The translations under genes were made by a program, and so were the position numbers. From the NCBI GenBank assembly GCA_001695595.3, contig MBPM02000017.1:620001-684000 (forward strand): a stretch of 64,000 nt of DNA, in the 5' to 3' direction. Positions 32,970 to 44,018 of this stretch are shown here, piece after piece; positions within the stretch are counted from its first letter, which is position 1; each line of letters opens with the position of its first letter. The stretch comes from Plasmopara viticola. Taxonomy: Eukaryota > Oomycota > Peronosporomycetes > Peronosporales > Peronosporaceae. The notes below the pieces were generated by a model that worked only from the letters and a program-made list of their open reading frames with translations, was not told the origin of the DNA and did no database searches.

Positions 32970-34466
32970 ATGCAGGTGCTTGCCTCAATACGTACTGTAT
33001 CCATCTGTCTTGTTGGAGTGAGTGTTTGTTTCGCGTTTGGCTCAAGACAAGATGAAGAGTCGACCATGGCATCCATCAACCCGACGAGAGCGAGAAACTA
33101 CACGTTTGCACCTGAAGAACACGGTGACAAGAACAATGAATCGAGAACCATATCAGGGGGGCGTGCTATTGAGCCAGTCATTGAAGAGCTGTCCGACACG
33201 AGCTTTGCGCAAAGTCATACATTGGACAGCATCACGAGCGCAGTCGGACGGGTCAAAACACATAAGGTAGATAATATGTTAGATGACTTGGCCAACCTGG
33301 ATTTAGAAGCAAAATGGAGAGATTGGATTGAGACGGCGGATATCCCTTGGGAAATCAGTGCAATACGAGAGTCAGTGTTTTCTCACTGCTTGGACGCCCG
33401 AGAAAGCCCTGCTCATACATTCCGGTACATGAAAGTGCATCTTTTGACTACGGACACGCAAGGGTACGATCCTAAGCTTCTCTGGTGGTTGAGTTATGTA
33501 CAAGAATACAGGCATTTGGGTGGCGTGAGTAAGATCGAAAAGGCCAAGAGTCACACAGCCACGAGTCACGGAGTATTTGACGACAAGGAATTATTTGCAT
33601 TTTTGGTTAATGAATTCGATTCGCAGACGGCAAAGGCTATGTCGTCAGCAGTCCCTTCACCAAAGATGACGCCACCCGACTCGCGTCAACAAGTAGTCGC
33701 ACTGTTTGAATCGCTTCGACCCCAACCAGGCCTAAAGAAATTGGCTGAAGGCATGCTGTTGTATATGGCATCAATGTCGAACACTGAGCACTTAGTGTTT
33801 CACGAATGGCTGCAAGCTCGAGTTTCGCCAGAAAGTGTTTTTGACATTTTACACATTGTTTCCCTCGATGACGTTGGCAAAGTTTCTTTTTGGCTTAAGT
33901 ATGTTAAGATGTACTGGAATAATGTGGCTTCAGGCTCCGATGAACATTATTTCTACTACGACGTATTTCTTCGCTATTTGGCTAAAAAGTTTCCGCGGAA
34001 CCATGTGACTGAGTTGCTTAAGTCAGATCACTTTCGTCAGACGTTTAACAAGGCGCCACATTATGGCTTCGGAACCCACGCAAACAATCTACAAGCCTTG
34101 TGGATGAGATGGCTATGGTTGGATGACGGCGCGTCACCTCAAGACTTTTTCAGAGCTCTGTACCCATCCGGAAAGATTGAGCTCGGAGATCTAAAGTTCT
34201 TGCAGGGCATTTTGTATGTCGATCTTTACCGAATGCGACACCAATTTACCAACGAAGAAGTGCTCGATTTGTTGCTAAAATATAATACGTTGGAAGAGAT
34301 TGAAGGACTTTTTCGATGGCTTCAGGAGTATTCGGGCATGCAAGATACAGCAACCGATATGCTTAAATACCTTACGAGTCCGTCGATCAGGCAAGATCCG
34401 CACGTGACACAAATGTTGCAACGGGAGGGACACCTTCCTCAGAAGAAGCGTAAAATTTATCCCTAG
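32970..34466 (+). CDS. Secreted WY-type candidate effector, copy 1
   Basis: A 498-residue protein, no intron. Residues 1-24 are a signal peptide ending in CFAFG. At 59-62 stands R-T-I-S, followed at 71-74 by an IEEL patch. This is the position and spacing of RxLR and dEER, but with the final Arg replaced. Then come helical repeats of the WY/LWY type: WRDWIETADIPWEI, LLWWLSYVQEYR, ALFESLRPQPGLKKLAEGM, FWLKYVKMYWNNV, YYDVFLRYLAKKFP, LQALWMRWLWLDDG, LFRWLQEYSGM. Each has the Trp and Tyr at the expected helix positions. It ends in a basic tail. RxLR/WY proteins are secreted by the pathogen and act inside plant cells on immunity; the target here is unknown. The ATG at 32,970 was chosen because it starts the signal peptide and is shared by the paralogues. 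It is the left-arm member of the inverted duplication. Confidence 0.85.
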   Translation: MQVLASIRTVSICLVGVSVCFAFGSRQDEESTMASINPTRARNYTFAPEEHGDKNNESRTISGGRAIEPVIEELSDTSFAQSHTLDSITSAVGRVKTHKVDNMLDDLANLDLEAKWRDWIETADIPWEISAIRESVFSHCLDARESPAHTFRYMKVHLLTTDTQGYDPKLLWWLSYVQEYRHLGGVSKIEKAKSHTATSHGVFDDKELFAFLVNEFDSQTAKAMSSAVPSPKMTPPDSRQQVVALFESLRPQPGLKKLAEGMLLYMASMSNTEHLVFHEWLQARVSPESVFDILHIVSLDDVGKVSFWLKYVKMYWNNVASGSDEHYFYYDVFLRYLAKKFPRNHVTELLKSDHFRQTFNKAPHYGFGTHANNLQALWMRWLWLDDGASPQDFFRALYPSGKIELGDLKFLQGILYVDLYRMRHQFTNEEVLDLLLKYNTLEEIEGLFRWLQEYSGMQDTATDMLKYLTSPSIRQDPHVTQMLQREGHLPQKKRKIYP

Positions 34467-34469
34467 GCA

Positions 34470-34700
34470 TCTTTCGAACGCGTACCAAGGTCGACGCAAT
34501 TGGTGACGCTTGTGCCGCTATTGTCATTTCAGCTTCAAAACTCATTTAGGCATTAGGATTTTTTCAGGTTTAGCTAGCTTGAACGACTTCAACGAACAAT
34601 TACTCAAAATCAAAGCTCTGTATTCAGCAATTCATTAAAAATATAGTGCTAGTGCATACGATCGTGACTCGAATTTTAAGCCCACAGCAAGCATGTTCAC
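34470..34700 (+). repeat. Conserved 3' flank of the effector cassette
   Basis: The sequence after copy 1 (GACGCAATTGG, AGCTAGCTTGAACGAC, GTGCATACGATCGTGACTCGAATTTTAAGCCCACAGCAAGCATG) recurs after the other copies: near 38,600, and in reverse at 39,495-39,720, 48,210-48,430 and 51,860-51,990. It marks how far the duplicated unit extends past the gene. Confidence 0.65.
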
Positions 34701-36377
34701 CATTCTGTTACTTCGAAATGATTATTACGGCCTCATATTGGCACCGTTGATATTCTGATGTGACTGTGCCCTTACTGCTATAGTGATGCTTAAAGGTCAA
34801 GATTGTTGTGATGCGACGATTTTGGCGCAATTAACTACGACACAGAATGATCGTTGCACTGGACTAGGTTGCCTATGGAAAGAAGCTGATAATTTTATAA
34901 CGATCGCGGGAGCAGGTTTATTATACGTTCAAAAAAACTTTGTACTGAGTCCAGGGTTCTGGGCAACAATAGAATAAATTGTAGTGTTGATCGACCATAT
35001 ATGAGATAGAACAAATTTAGTAAAATGCAGTGCCTTTAAAGCCATAAAATTGATAAATATTATAACAAGCTTGCTTTATTAACCGCTACCAAAAAAATGC
35101 ACAAAATGCCAGTGCAGCTTGATTGCCTTTCTCGGCATTACCGCATAACTCTATAAATACTTTATATCGGTCGGATGACAATAATTTAAGTGAAGGACTG
35201 GGAACCTTACCGTTTCACTCCTCGACCATATAGTTCTACGTGGCCGTGTATGTCTTGGAGATTAGATTTACTCACATTTGCTTCTCAAATACTTCTTGCA
35301 ATACCAATAAGTGCGGTAACTGCTTTGTTTACTTCGCTCTGGCAGAAACAGTATGTTCAAGAAAGTAACGGCAAAGTCCACTGCTTCACTGTCAATATCT
35401 AGTTTCGTTACTGAACGTGAAGCATCCAACTGCTCAAAAAGTATACGATCTTTACGATATAAGACTGCGTCATAAAAAATATGTAAATTGTGTATCTCCT
35501 ATTAATTGTTAAATAAATTGAGTATGAGATGACAACATATCGGAAGAGACTTACATGCTAAAGGTCAATAAATTTATCAGAAAAGCCTGATTGTCCAAAG
35601 CTAACCAGCTTACTACGAATATGCTGCTAAGCTCACAATATCCTAGAAAGTGAGTAAAGTGAGAAAATGTGATAGTAAAATCAATAACCTTTATTACATT
35701 TTTACATTTCCAAGGTCCTTCGAGTACCTTCACCCACCATAAAAATAAGAATTAGGTAGTACTTATTACTATCAGCCAATCTTAGGGCCGTATTAAAAGT
35801 AAAGCCGTTCGGTGAGATTTCCTGTGCATTACATCATAAGTTTACGCTCCTTGATGGGATAATATAATAGCAACTGTCCGTCAAAAGCCAGATCAAGCGC
35901 CAGTTTCTATGCCCGGAACAACTGAAGGAAAGAGATCGTTCCTCTCACCTACGTAGTTAGACCAGCCGAACGCCGCCCGCGTTGTGAGCAATTAATGGAT
36001 GCTTGGCGTTTAACTTGGTGGCTATTTGTTCCTGCCGGTCTTTGCCGTTGCGCTATATACATGATGTAGTTCTGATTTAGCAAGTACCTACCATGAAGAA
36101 GTATGCTTTGTACAATTTAAGCGCGTATGGATTGGTATATGACATGCGTTGGCCGGCTACGACGCATTTTGTATCGTCCTAATAATTACTTCAGCAAATT
36201 GTCTTTACAGGTACATAAGAGAATTAGATAAATTATTAGACACCCTTCCCGTACTTACCGGCTGCGCAACAAGAGATATCTAAAAAAAGAATAATTAGCA
36301 CCAAATCATTTAGGAAGAGAGCAAAAACACGTAATACAATATAGTTTTTGGCAGCGCAATCTAGCGTTTCACTCTTT

Positions 36378-36429
36378 CAGTGCTATCATCTTCTGTGATG
36401 AAGACACATCACAGAAGATGATAGCACTG
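36378..36429. repeat. Hairpin A: perfect 23-bp inverted repeat
   Basis: Arms 36,378-36,400 and 36,407-36,429 are exact reverse complements, with a 6-base loop AAGACA. It directly abuts hairpin B with no base between them. Confidence 0.95.
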
Positions 36430-36501
36430 TCTTACAAAAACCGAGAACTGTGTCTCGATGGTGTCCTCGCCATCGAGACACAATTCTCGGTTTTTGTAAG
36501 A
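36430..36501. repeat. Hairpin B: 32-bp inverted repeat, one mismatch
   Basis: Arms 36,430-36,461 and 36,470-36,501 match as reverse complements at 31 of 32 positions, with an 8-base loop TGTCCTCG. The mismatch would be a G-U pair in a minus-strand RNA but C-A in a plus-strand RNA. No coding frame crosses it. Confidence 0.95.
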
Positions 36502-37050
36502 TTCTGTGCGAATTCTGTCATTGAAGGTACGGATTTGCTACTTGCAAATCGCAATAACATTGATAATTAGGATGTAGGCATTCAGTTGTGCGGTCCGAGC
36601 TGACTTACGTGGGCTCCTTGCTGATTACGTTGCTGTAAGCGAAGCTGCGAAAAAAGTGCTTCTTCAGGATTCGTTGCAAATCACGGCGTCAAGAAGCCAT
36701 CCAATAAATTTACCACAATAGTTTTTCAGGATTTCTCCTTGACGTAATCATCTTGCAATTACAATACGCACAACTGCGCACGCGAGCTACTAACTCATAC
36801 TTCTGCCAAGTGCTGCATAGATCTTTCGTTAAATACCAAATATATCAGCATACTAAATCAGCGCGTAGCGCCTTGATAGATAAAAGAACTTAGTTTACGA
36901 AATGGTTGAGAGAGCCAGGATCGCTAGTACAATCAACAAGATCGAATAAGGTTCTGTTTCATACTACTCTAATACAAAATCTTTTTCCTTTCCATCGCTA
37001 TCAAATCATTCCACTCATTTTATAATTTCCAAGTATCGTTACGGAGGATA

Positions 37051-38579
37051 ATGCAGGTGCTTGCCTTAGTGCGTACTGTATCCATCTGTCTTGTTGGATT
37101 GAGTGCTTGTTTCGCGCTCGGCGCAAGTGCAGGGCAAAAGGAGAAGCCGGATACTAATCTTCGCTCCCCCATGACGTCCATTGGGCGAGAAACGACAGCG
37201 TTGCATCTGACGAAAGCAATGTTTACATTGCTAAACACAATGAATCGAGAGCTATAACAGGCGGGCGTGTCGGCGAGCAAGTCAGTAAAGAGCTTTTAAA
37301 CACGAGCCTCTCGCCAACTCGTACATCATCATCATTGCACAGCTTCTCAAGCGCTGTCGAGCGGTTCAGAAACGCGGCAACTCTCAAAGTAGATATCATG
37401 ACAAATGCCGTGGCCAGGCTCCTTAAACACGCAAATTGGAGAAATTTGATTGAGACGACGGAAATTTCTTGGGAAGTCGATGCGATAAGAGAACTGGTAA
37501 TGTCTTACTGCTTGGAAGCCCGAGAAAGCCCAGCTCATACGTTCCGATACTTGAAAGTGCATTTGTATTCGGGAGACACGCAAAGCTACGACCCCAGGCT
37601 TCTCTGGTGGTTTGACTATGTGGAAAAGTACAGGGGTTTGGGTGGCGTGAGTACGATTGAAACGGCCGAGAGTGACACGGCCACAAGTCACGCAGTTTTT
37701 GACGACAAGGAGCTATTTGCATTCTTGGTACACAAATACGATTTGCAGACGGGAAAGGACACTTCGTCGGCAGTTCTCCCACCCAATATGACGCCACTTG
37801 ACTCGCGTCAACATGTAATTGCACTATTTGAATGGCTTCGACACCAATCTGGCATGAAGAAACTGGCTGAAGGCATGCAGTTGTATCTGGTCTCAAATTC
37901 GAATATCGAGCAGTTAGTGTTTCATAAATGGTTGCAAGGCCGAGTTTCGCCAATAATTGTTTTTGACATTTTACGTGTTGACTCCCAAAACACCAATGGC
38001 ATGTTTTTTGTGTGGCTCAAATATATTGAGATGTACTGGAACAATGTATTTTCAGGTTCCGATGAACAATATTTTTACTATGACGTATTTCTTCGCTTTT
38101 TGGCCGAAAAGTCTTCGTGGAACGCTGTGATGAATTTGCTAAAGTCAAGAGTGTTTCATCAGGTGTTTGGCAAAGTCCCACAACATGGCTTCGGAACCCA
38201 CGCAAAGAATTTGCAAGCGATGTATATGAGATGGCAATGGTTGTATAGCGGTGCGTCACCTCGAGACATTTTCAGATATCTAAGCCCATCGGGGAAGTTT
38301 GAACTCGGTGATACAAAGTTCTTGCAGGGATGTTTGTATGTTGATCTCTACCGAGTGGAAAATCGATTTACCAACAAAGAATTGTTCGATGTGTTGAGCG
38401 AAAAGAATTCGTTTGAAGAGATTGTGCGACTGTTTCGATGGCTTTTGGAGTACTGGGGCACGCAAGAAATAGCACGTGATATGCTCAGGTACCTTGTCAG
38501 TCTCCCGATTGTGCAAAACGCGCGTGTGACTCAAACATTGCGACAATATTTTCTGAAGAAGCGTAAAAGAACTCCTTGA
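37051..38579 (+). pseudogene. WY-type effector, copy 2, frameshifted
   Basis: The start is intact: ATG at 37,051, signal peptide, then the same Thr/Ser-rich linker as in the paralogues. Compared with the copies at 41,272 and 32,970, about 10 bases are missing around 37,181-37,186. This shifts the frame, and translation from the ATG stops at 37,257 after 68 codons. The family frame resumes right after the deletion, including the KEL patch, and stays open to the TGA ending at 38,579, covering all WY repeats. The R-T-L-S position reads R-A-I-T here. The rest of the frame holds no further break, which suggests recent loss. As it stands the locus could only yield a short secreted peptide without the repeat region. 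Confidence 0.85.
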
Positions 38580-39322
38580 GCTTCTGATATTGAGTCCTTT
38601 CGACATCGAGATGGACGCAATTGGCGATGCTTGTGCCTTTACTGTCCTGTTAGCTTTATAACGTCAAGTAGGCATTACAAATTTCCCAGCTTACGAGTTT
38701 ATTAAAAATAAATAAAATCAACGCCTTGTATAAAATACTCGTAGCAACAATATTAGGCCCTTTGTTAATCACTGTATGAATTAAAATTTAACTCTCAAAA
38801 GAGAAACAAATATCACATAAAATTAAGCCAAATTTTTTTACAATCTTGAGGTTCTGATGTGGCTATTTGCCTGCTCTGTACCAATTGCTATAGCGATGCT
38901 TTAAGGGTCAAGATTGTCTTGTTAGGACGATGTTGGCAAATCTGACAACGACAACGCATGATCACAAGTCTGAATTTTGAAGCTTTGAATTGTATCTACC
39001 ATACTAAAATCGTTACTTAAGAACGTCTTGATGATCGTCTTTCCTTTCTTCGCTGTAATCCGCTGCGTCACTGAAGCATGCATGTTCATGGTACGTGTTG
39101 GCATACAAAGTCGAGAGCGGGTAACTGGAGCGAGTTAAAACACTGCTCGAGATGTAGCTTTCACTTACCGCTTTCAATGTGAGCGGCTTGTCAAAGAATG
39201 AGCAATACAGGGTTTCGAGCCAGTCATAGTATGTCGAATTCATTGAAAATTATCGAATGTCGGGCAAAAATCTGTATGCTGACTCAGATTATGAACATTT
39301 TGGTATCGTAGATACAAATCAA
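38580..39322. other. 3' flank of copy 2 and spacer
   Basis: The first ~380 bases match the 3' flank after copy 1 (e.g. the TTCTGATGTGGCT...GGTCAAGATTG block near 38,850). After that comes non-duplicated sequence. Confidence 0.5.
39013..39243 (-). CDS. Small hypothetical ORF (76 residues)
   Basis: ATG-initiated frame on the minus strand with a fairly protein-like composition (WLETLYCSFFDKPLTLKA), no signal peptide, no known family. It lies in the non-duplicated spacer just outside the right arm. It could be a fragment of a gene carried along by a rearrangement, or chance. Confidence 0.2.
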   Translation of the reverse strand: MNSTYYDWLETLYCSFFDKPLTLKAVSESYISSSVLTRSSYPLSTLYANTYHEHACFSDAADYSEERKDDHQDVLK

Positions 39323-42300
39323 AGCAACCTAGTCCAGTGCAATGATCAGTGTCGTAATTAATTGCGCCAAGATCGCCGCGTCACAATAATCTTGACCTAA
39401 AAGCATCACTATAGCAGTAAGGGCACAGTCACATCAGAATATCAACGGTGCCACTACGTGGCCGCAATAATCAATTTGATGTATTTACAGAAAGGTGAAC
39501 ATGCTTGCTGTGGGCCTAAAATTCGAGTCACGATCGTATGCACTAGCACTATGTTTTTAAAGGAATGCTAAATACAGAGCTTTGATTTTGAGTAACTATT
39601 TGTTGAAGTCGTTTAAGCTAGCTAAACCTGAAAAAATCCTAATGCCTAAATGAGTTTTGAAGCTGAAATGACAATTGCGGCACAAGCGTCGCCAAATGCG
39701 TCCACCTTGATGTCGAACGCGCTCAAAAGATGCCTAGGGATAATTTTTATGCTTCTTCTGAGGAAGGTGTCCCTCCCGTTGCAACATTTGTGTCACGTGC
39801 GGATCTTGCCTGATCGAGGGACTCGTAAGGTATTTAAGCATATCGGTTGCTATATCTTGCATGCCCGAATACTCCTGAAGCCATCGAAAAAGTCCTTTAA
39901 TCTCTTCCAACGAATTATATTTTAGCAACAAATCAAGCACTTCTTCGTTGGTAAATTGGTGTCGCATTCGGTAAAGATCGACATACAAAATGCCCTGCAA
40001 GAACTTTAGATCTCCGAGCTCAATCTTTCCGGATGGGCACAGAGCTCTGAAAAAGTCTTGAGGTGACGCGCCGTCATCCAACCATAGCCATCTCGTCCAC
40101 AAGGCTTGCAAATTCTTTGCGTGGCTTCCGAAGCCATAATGTGGCGCCTTGTTAAACGCCTGACGAAAGTGATTTGACTTGAGCAACTCAGTCACACGGT
40201 TTCGCGGAAACTTTTTGGCCAAATAGCGAAGAAATACGTCGTAGTAGAAATAATGTTCATCGGAGCCTGGAGCCACATTATTCCAGTACATCTTCACATA
40301 CTTAAGCCACAAAGAAACTATGCTAACGTCATCAAGGGAAACAATGTGTAAAATGTCCAAAACACTTTCTGGCGAAACTCGAGCTTGCAGCCATTCGTGA
40401 AACACTAAGTGCTCAGTGTTCGACATTGAGACTAGATACAACTGCATGCCTTCAGCCAATTTTTTTAGGCCTGATTGGGGTCGAAGCGATTCAAACAGTG
40501 CGACTACTTGTTGACGCGAGTCGGGTGGCGTCATATCAGGTGAAGGGACTTCTGAAGACGTAGCCTTTGCCGTTTGCAAATCGTACTCATTCACCAAAAA
40601 TGCAAATAATTTCTTGTCGTCAAATACTCCGTGACTTGTGGCCGTGTCACTCCTGGTCGTTTCAATCTTACTCACGCCACCTAAACGCCTGTACTCTCTC
40701 ACATAGTCAAGCCACCAGAGAAGCCTAGGGTCATACTTTTGCGCGTCCGTAGTAATAAGACGCACTCTCATGTATCGAAATGTATGAGCAGGGCTTTCTC
40801 GGGCGTCCAAGCAGTGCGATAACACCGAGTTTCGTATCAAACTGATTTCCCACGGTATCTTTGTCGCCTCAATCCAATCTCTCCATTTTGCTCTTTTATG
40901 TAGGTTGGCCACGGCCACCACGATATCCTCAACACTTTGTGTTTCAGACCGCTCGACTGCGTTTCGGATGCTGTGCAAAGGAGATGATGTACGACTTTGC
41001 GCAAAGCTCGTGTCTGACAGCTCTTCAATGACCGGCTCGATAGCACGCCTCCCCAACATGGTTCTCGATTCATTATTTTTGTCAGCGTAAAAATTATTTT
41101 CTTCAGCTGCAACTGTGTAGTTTCCCGCTTTCGTCGGGCTAATGGATGCCATGGGGGAGCGACTATTAGTGTCCCGCTCCTCATCTTGTCTTGCATTTGA
41201 GCCAAACGCGAAACAAGCACTAACTCCAACAAGGTAGATCGATACAGTACGTACTAAGGCAAGCACCTGCATGATTGGCCTCGCAAATTAGAAAATGGGA
41301 GGAATTTAGTGAGAGCGTATCCGTTTTTTTAATCTCTTATACCAGCTTAAAGAGATTATCATAGCGCAAAGCAATGACCTGTACTACGGGTACAGCGAGA
41401 GAAATGTGCAATGGATCTGATCCCATGATAGAGTCGTGCCAAACGACAATTTTATGCTCAATCTGGAAGACACAATCTTCTCCTCAAGCATATGGCAGGA
41501 ATTTGAAAGTGCGCACGTTCAAATCTGTCACTATCGCTTTAAATTTATCCAGTGGTACCGGTATAACAAATCGCCATAATATAACAAAGGTATAATTATA
41601 TAATGGATTGGTAATCACAAGTATTAGTACTAATACTAATATGACTAATATAGTGTTTCTTGTGAGGTAAAGACCGGCATCCTATCACGCGATTAGTATA
41701 ATGTGAGCGCAATCTAAGTCAAATTACAGTTGAAAGACAGGCTCCACCACATTTAATGCTAAATAATAGAAATCCAAAGATTTGTACAATTTTCTATACT
41801 CTATTTTAATGGCTTCGCGAGCACATTTGGCTTAAAAATAAACGTATAATAGAGATGAGTAATTATTCAACTAATCCTTGATATGCCTGCTATAAAATTA
41901 TACAGTGCAAACTTTTATCATACGTTATAAAAAAGCTAAGATCACGTGGATGATGCACGGCCCATGCGAAATGACGCAAAGACCAGCACTCGTCTCTTAG
42001 CCACAAACTTTTCGATTTGCTCAGCGCGTGTAGAGGGGCTAAAATCAGCAAACGTCCTGGCTTTTCCTCCATCTTCGAATCGAGAGCCAAAAAAGGAAAG
42101 AGCAAGAATTAATCACCAAAATGGAAAAAATATCAAAAAAGGGTTTGCATCAATAATTAAAGTGAAGTGCGATGATAACTTTGTACAACGTGGAAATACT
42201 GCAATTACACTTCTAATGACCTGAGAGAATCTTTGGTGGAAGAACTGATCTGCGAATCAATTTTTATGCGCAGTATACGATGACCGTCTCACAAGGTATG

Positions 42301-42525
42301 GATAGTTTTTCTTGAGGAGATTTCTCTTACATGTTTGATGAGCATTCCCAACGGTGTCCGCTATTCAATGCTTACATACTAAATTATCTCATAGGTAAGA
42401 AAATGTCGGTCATAGTATGTGTGACCTCACTGACAGGTTTGCCTAGAACGGTTTGTGCGCCATATCATTGCGTTAATCCCAATTAACATATGCATTGGTA
42501 CTATCTATAGGAGTAGGCGATTGAC
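39323..42525 (-). repeat. Right arm of the ~3.2-kb inverted duplication
   Basis: Reverse-complement partner of 31,690-34,876. It holds effector copy 3, its promoter, and about 1.2 kb upstream. Bases 39,495-39,730 (3' flank) match the left arm very closely, while the far end (42,250-42,525) has many small differences. Confidence 0.8.
39734..41272 (-). CDS. Secreted WY-type candidate effector, copy 3
   Basis: A 512-residue protein with an intact frame from the ATG at 41,272. Signal peptide 1-24 (CFAFG end); R-T-M-L at 70-73 in place of RxLR, then IEEL at about 82-85; then the same WY/LWY repeats as copy 1 (WRDWIEATKIPWEI, LLWWLDYVREYR, LWLKYVKMYWNNV, LWTRWLWLDDG, LFRWLQEYSGM) and a Lys/His-rich end. 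From about residue 250 on it is nearly identical to copy 1; the N-terminal third has many substitutions and small indels, including a longer linker before the RTML motif. This is the most complete member of the inverted pair and the best reference for the family in this window. Function: presumed host-directed effector; target unknown. Confidence 0.85.
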   Translation of the reverse strand: MQVLALVRTVSIYLVGVSACFAFGSNARQDEERDTNSRSPMASISPTKAGNYTVAAEENNFYADKNNESRTMLGRRAIEPVIEELSDTSFAQSRTSSPLHSIRNAVERSETQSVEDIVVAVANLHKRAKWRDWIEATKIPWEISLIRNSVLSHCLDARESPAHTFRYMRVRLITTDAQKYDPRLLWWLDYVREYRRLGGVSKIETTRSDTATSHGVFDDKKLFAFLVNEYDLQTAKATSSEVPSPDMTPPDSRQQVVALFESLRPQSGLKKLAEGMQLYLVSMSNTEHLVFHEWLQARVSPESVLDILHIVSLDDVSIVSLWLKYVKMYWNNVAPGSDEHYFYYDVFLRYLAKKFPRNRVTELLKSNHFRQAFNKAPHYGFGSHAKNLQALWTRWLWLDDGASPQDFFRALCPSGKIELGDLKFLQGILYVDLYRMRHQFTNEEVLDLLLKYNSLEEIKGLFRWLQEYSGMQDIATDMLKYLTSPSIRQDPHVTQMLQREGHLPQKKHKNYP

Positions 42526-43690
42526 AAAGTTTTAGACTAAGAGCAGGGTCCAGATGTCCCAAATTATCGGGAGTCAAGAGACTTTATTAAATTAAATAAA
42601 CTAGGGAGTGTAAGAAGTCAGGTGAAGTAAAAAAGAATGGTGGATAGGATAGTAGCATTAAATGGCTGAGAGTCACCAGCAAGGCTGTAACAAGACAAGA
42701 GTCAGCAAGCGCTCCGCATTGCATCACTCTTCAATTTGCTTTTGCGCGATAAACACTTCTCCTCTTTCACCGACTTCGCCCCACTCGCCGCCCAAGCCTC
42801 GTCCGATGACCGATCTTCAAGGAAGACACGTCCGCGACTGCGTTACATAGTAGCACTTGTTGTGTCAAGAGCAAGAGCTTAAAGTAAGGGTGCTCGTGGC
42901 CACATAGTGAACAACAAGTCATTCTGTGCTTATTGATATGAGCTGTATAGAGGGAAGTTTAAGATCTCAAGAATTAGTCTTTCAGCACGAATTTAACGCT
43001 CAGTGATTGATCTGTGTGCTTGCACGCTAGTCTGGTACAAACACCTAGAGCCCATTCACTTTGTATGTGGCTTTGTGCGCTTGTCTTTTTCAGTTTCTGT
43101 CCTGTTGCTGAAGACAAGGAGAATGGTTTCCGCATGTTGGCTTTGCTTGATCGACACTCATTACTTCTTAGCCGTTTCGCTCAGCTTTATTGTAAAAGAA
43201 AACCAAAGACTTGTAGACCACAAAGCCGTTTATAAGTCTATAACGAGCAGCTCGACAACCTTAACAAAGGATCTTGTGGCTCACAACGGTGAAAGAGCTG
43301 CAGCTTCTCAGACTTATTCAAAACGAAGTTCCGGATTGTGAGGACACAGGTCCCAGCAACTAAGTGCACGACAACACTCAAAAGCCAAAGTGTCGTATCC
43401 AGCAAACACAAGAGCTTTTAGAACTCTCATTAGACCACTCTATTCATTTAAACACAAAGCGTAAAGTGCAGAACAAAATTAAGCCAGCACAATTTTTGAA
43501 CTCCGGAGGTTTTGTTAAGATCTGGTTGAATACACTAAGAGTGCTGATCCAGCAAGTATGGCCAAACAAAGAGGCCGTAGGGCTGATCGCCCTTCTCCAA
43601 ACCCAAAACCTTGTCGACAAAGACGAGAATTAATGCTCTTAAAAACAAAAGAGCTTAACCATTAGCGTCGCTCTCAACAGGACAAGACGC
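42526..43690. other. Spacer before the gypsy relic
   Basis: No gene supported. Frames at 43,003-43,341 and 43,364-43,633 are weakly protein-like and may belong to the 5' part of the retroelement, but I found no LTR or family motif in them. Confidence 0.35.
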
Positions 43691-44018
43691 TGGCATCTCA
43701 CTCAGCAACAATAGCAGTAGTAGAACTGGTGCGAGCTAAAATGCAAGCCAAACTGCAACCCTGCGAGTCTCTCCTCGCGTCAAAAGCTGAAAAGAAGAAA
43801 ATAGAATTTAGAAGATTTAAATCGTAATGGTACAGTATTACGCCAACAAGCGAAACTTGATGACAACAGAGTCGTCAGACTTTGTGATGCTTGTTAAGTA
43901 ATTTAGGCAAATTCGTACTAGATAAGTACCGTGCCTGTATACACGCATGAAAAGACATGAACCCTGATCGAAACTCATTTGCACGCACGCTTTAGACCAA
44001 GGATTCCGAGTATCATTT

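Larger units (their letters stand above)
31690..34876 (+). repeat. Left arm of a ~3.2-kb inverted duplication
   Basis: The segment reappears in reverse complement at about 39,323-42,525. Matching landmarks, in order: GGCGCACTGGCAAA and GAGCGGACACC (31,753-31,850), GATTCGCA and CTCTCAGGTCA (31,948-31,995), the promoter block with TTTGACACGACTCTAT (32,758-32,775), the effector gene itself, and the 3' flank down to ACTGGACTAGGTTGC (34,859-34,873). The 3' part is better conserved than the 5' part. Ends were judged by eye. Confidence 0.8.
34877..37010. other. Intergenic, no supported gene
   Basis: AT-rich spacer inside the effector island. Open frames are under 75 codons. Its one clear feature is the double hairpin at 36,378-36,501, listed separately. 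Confidence 0.5.

Noticed and set aside
36378..36501. Double hairpin read as a transcription terminator
   Set aside because: Oomycete nuclear genes do not use intrinsic hairpin terminators, and no gene ends just upstream. Kept as a structural repeat instead.
36378..36501. Double hairpin read as a CRISPR-like array
   Set aside because: Only two different inverted repeats, no regular direct repeats or spacers, and a eukaryotic genome.
37051..37257. Short secreted 68-residue protein as a separate gene
   Set aside because: It is the 5' end of effector copy 2 cut off by a frameshift; sequence after the break continues the same family.
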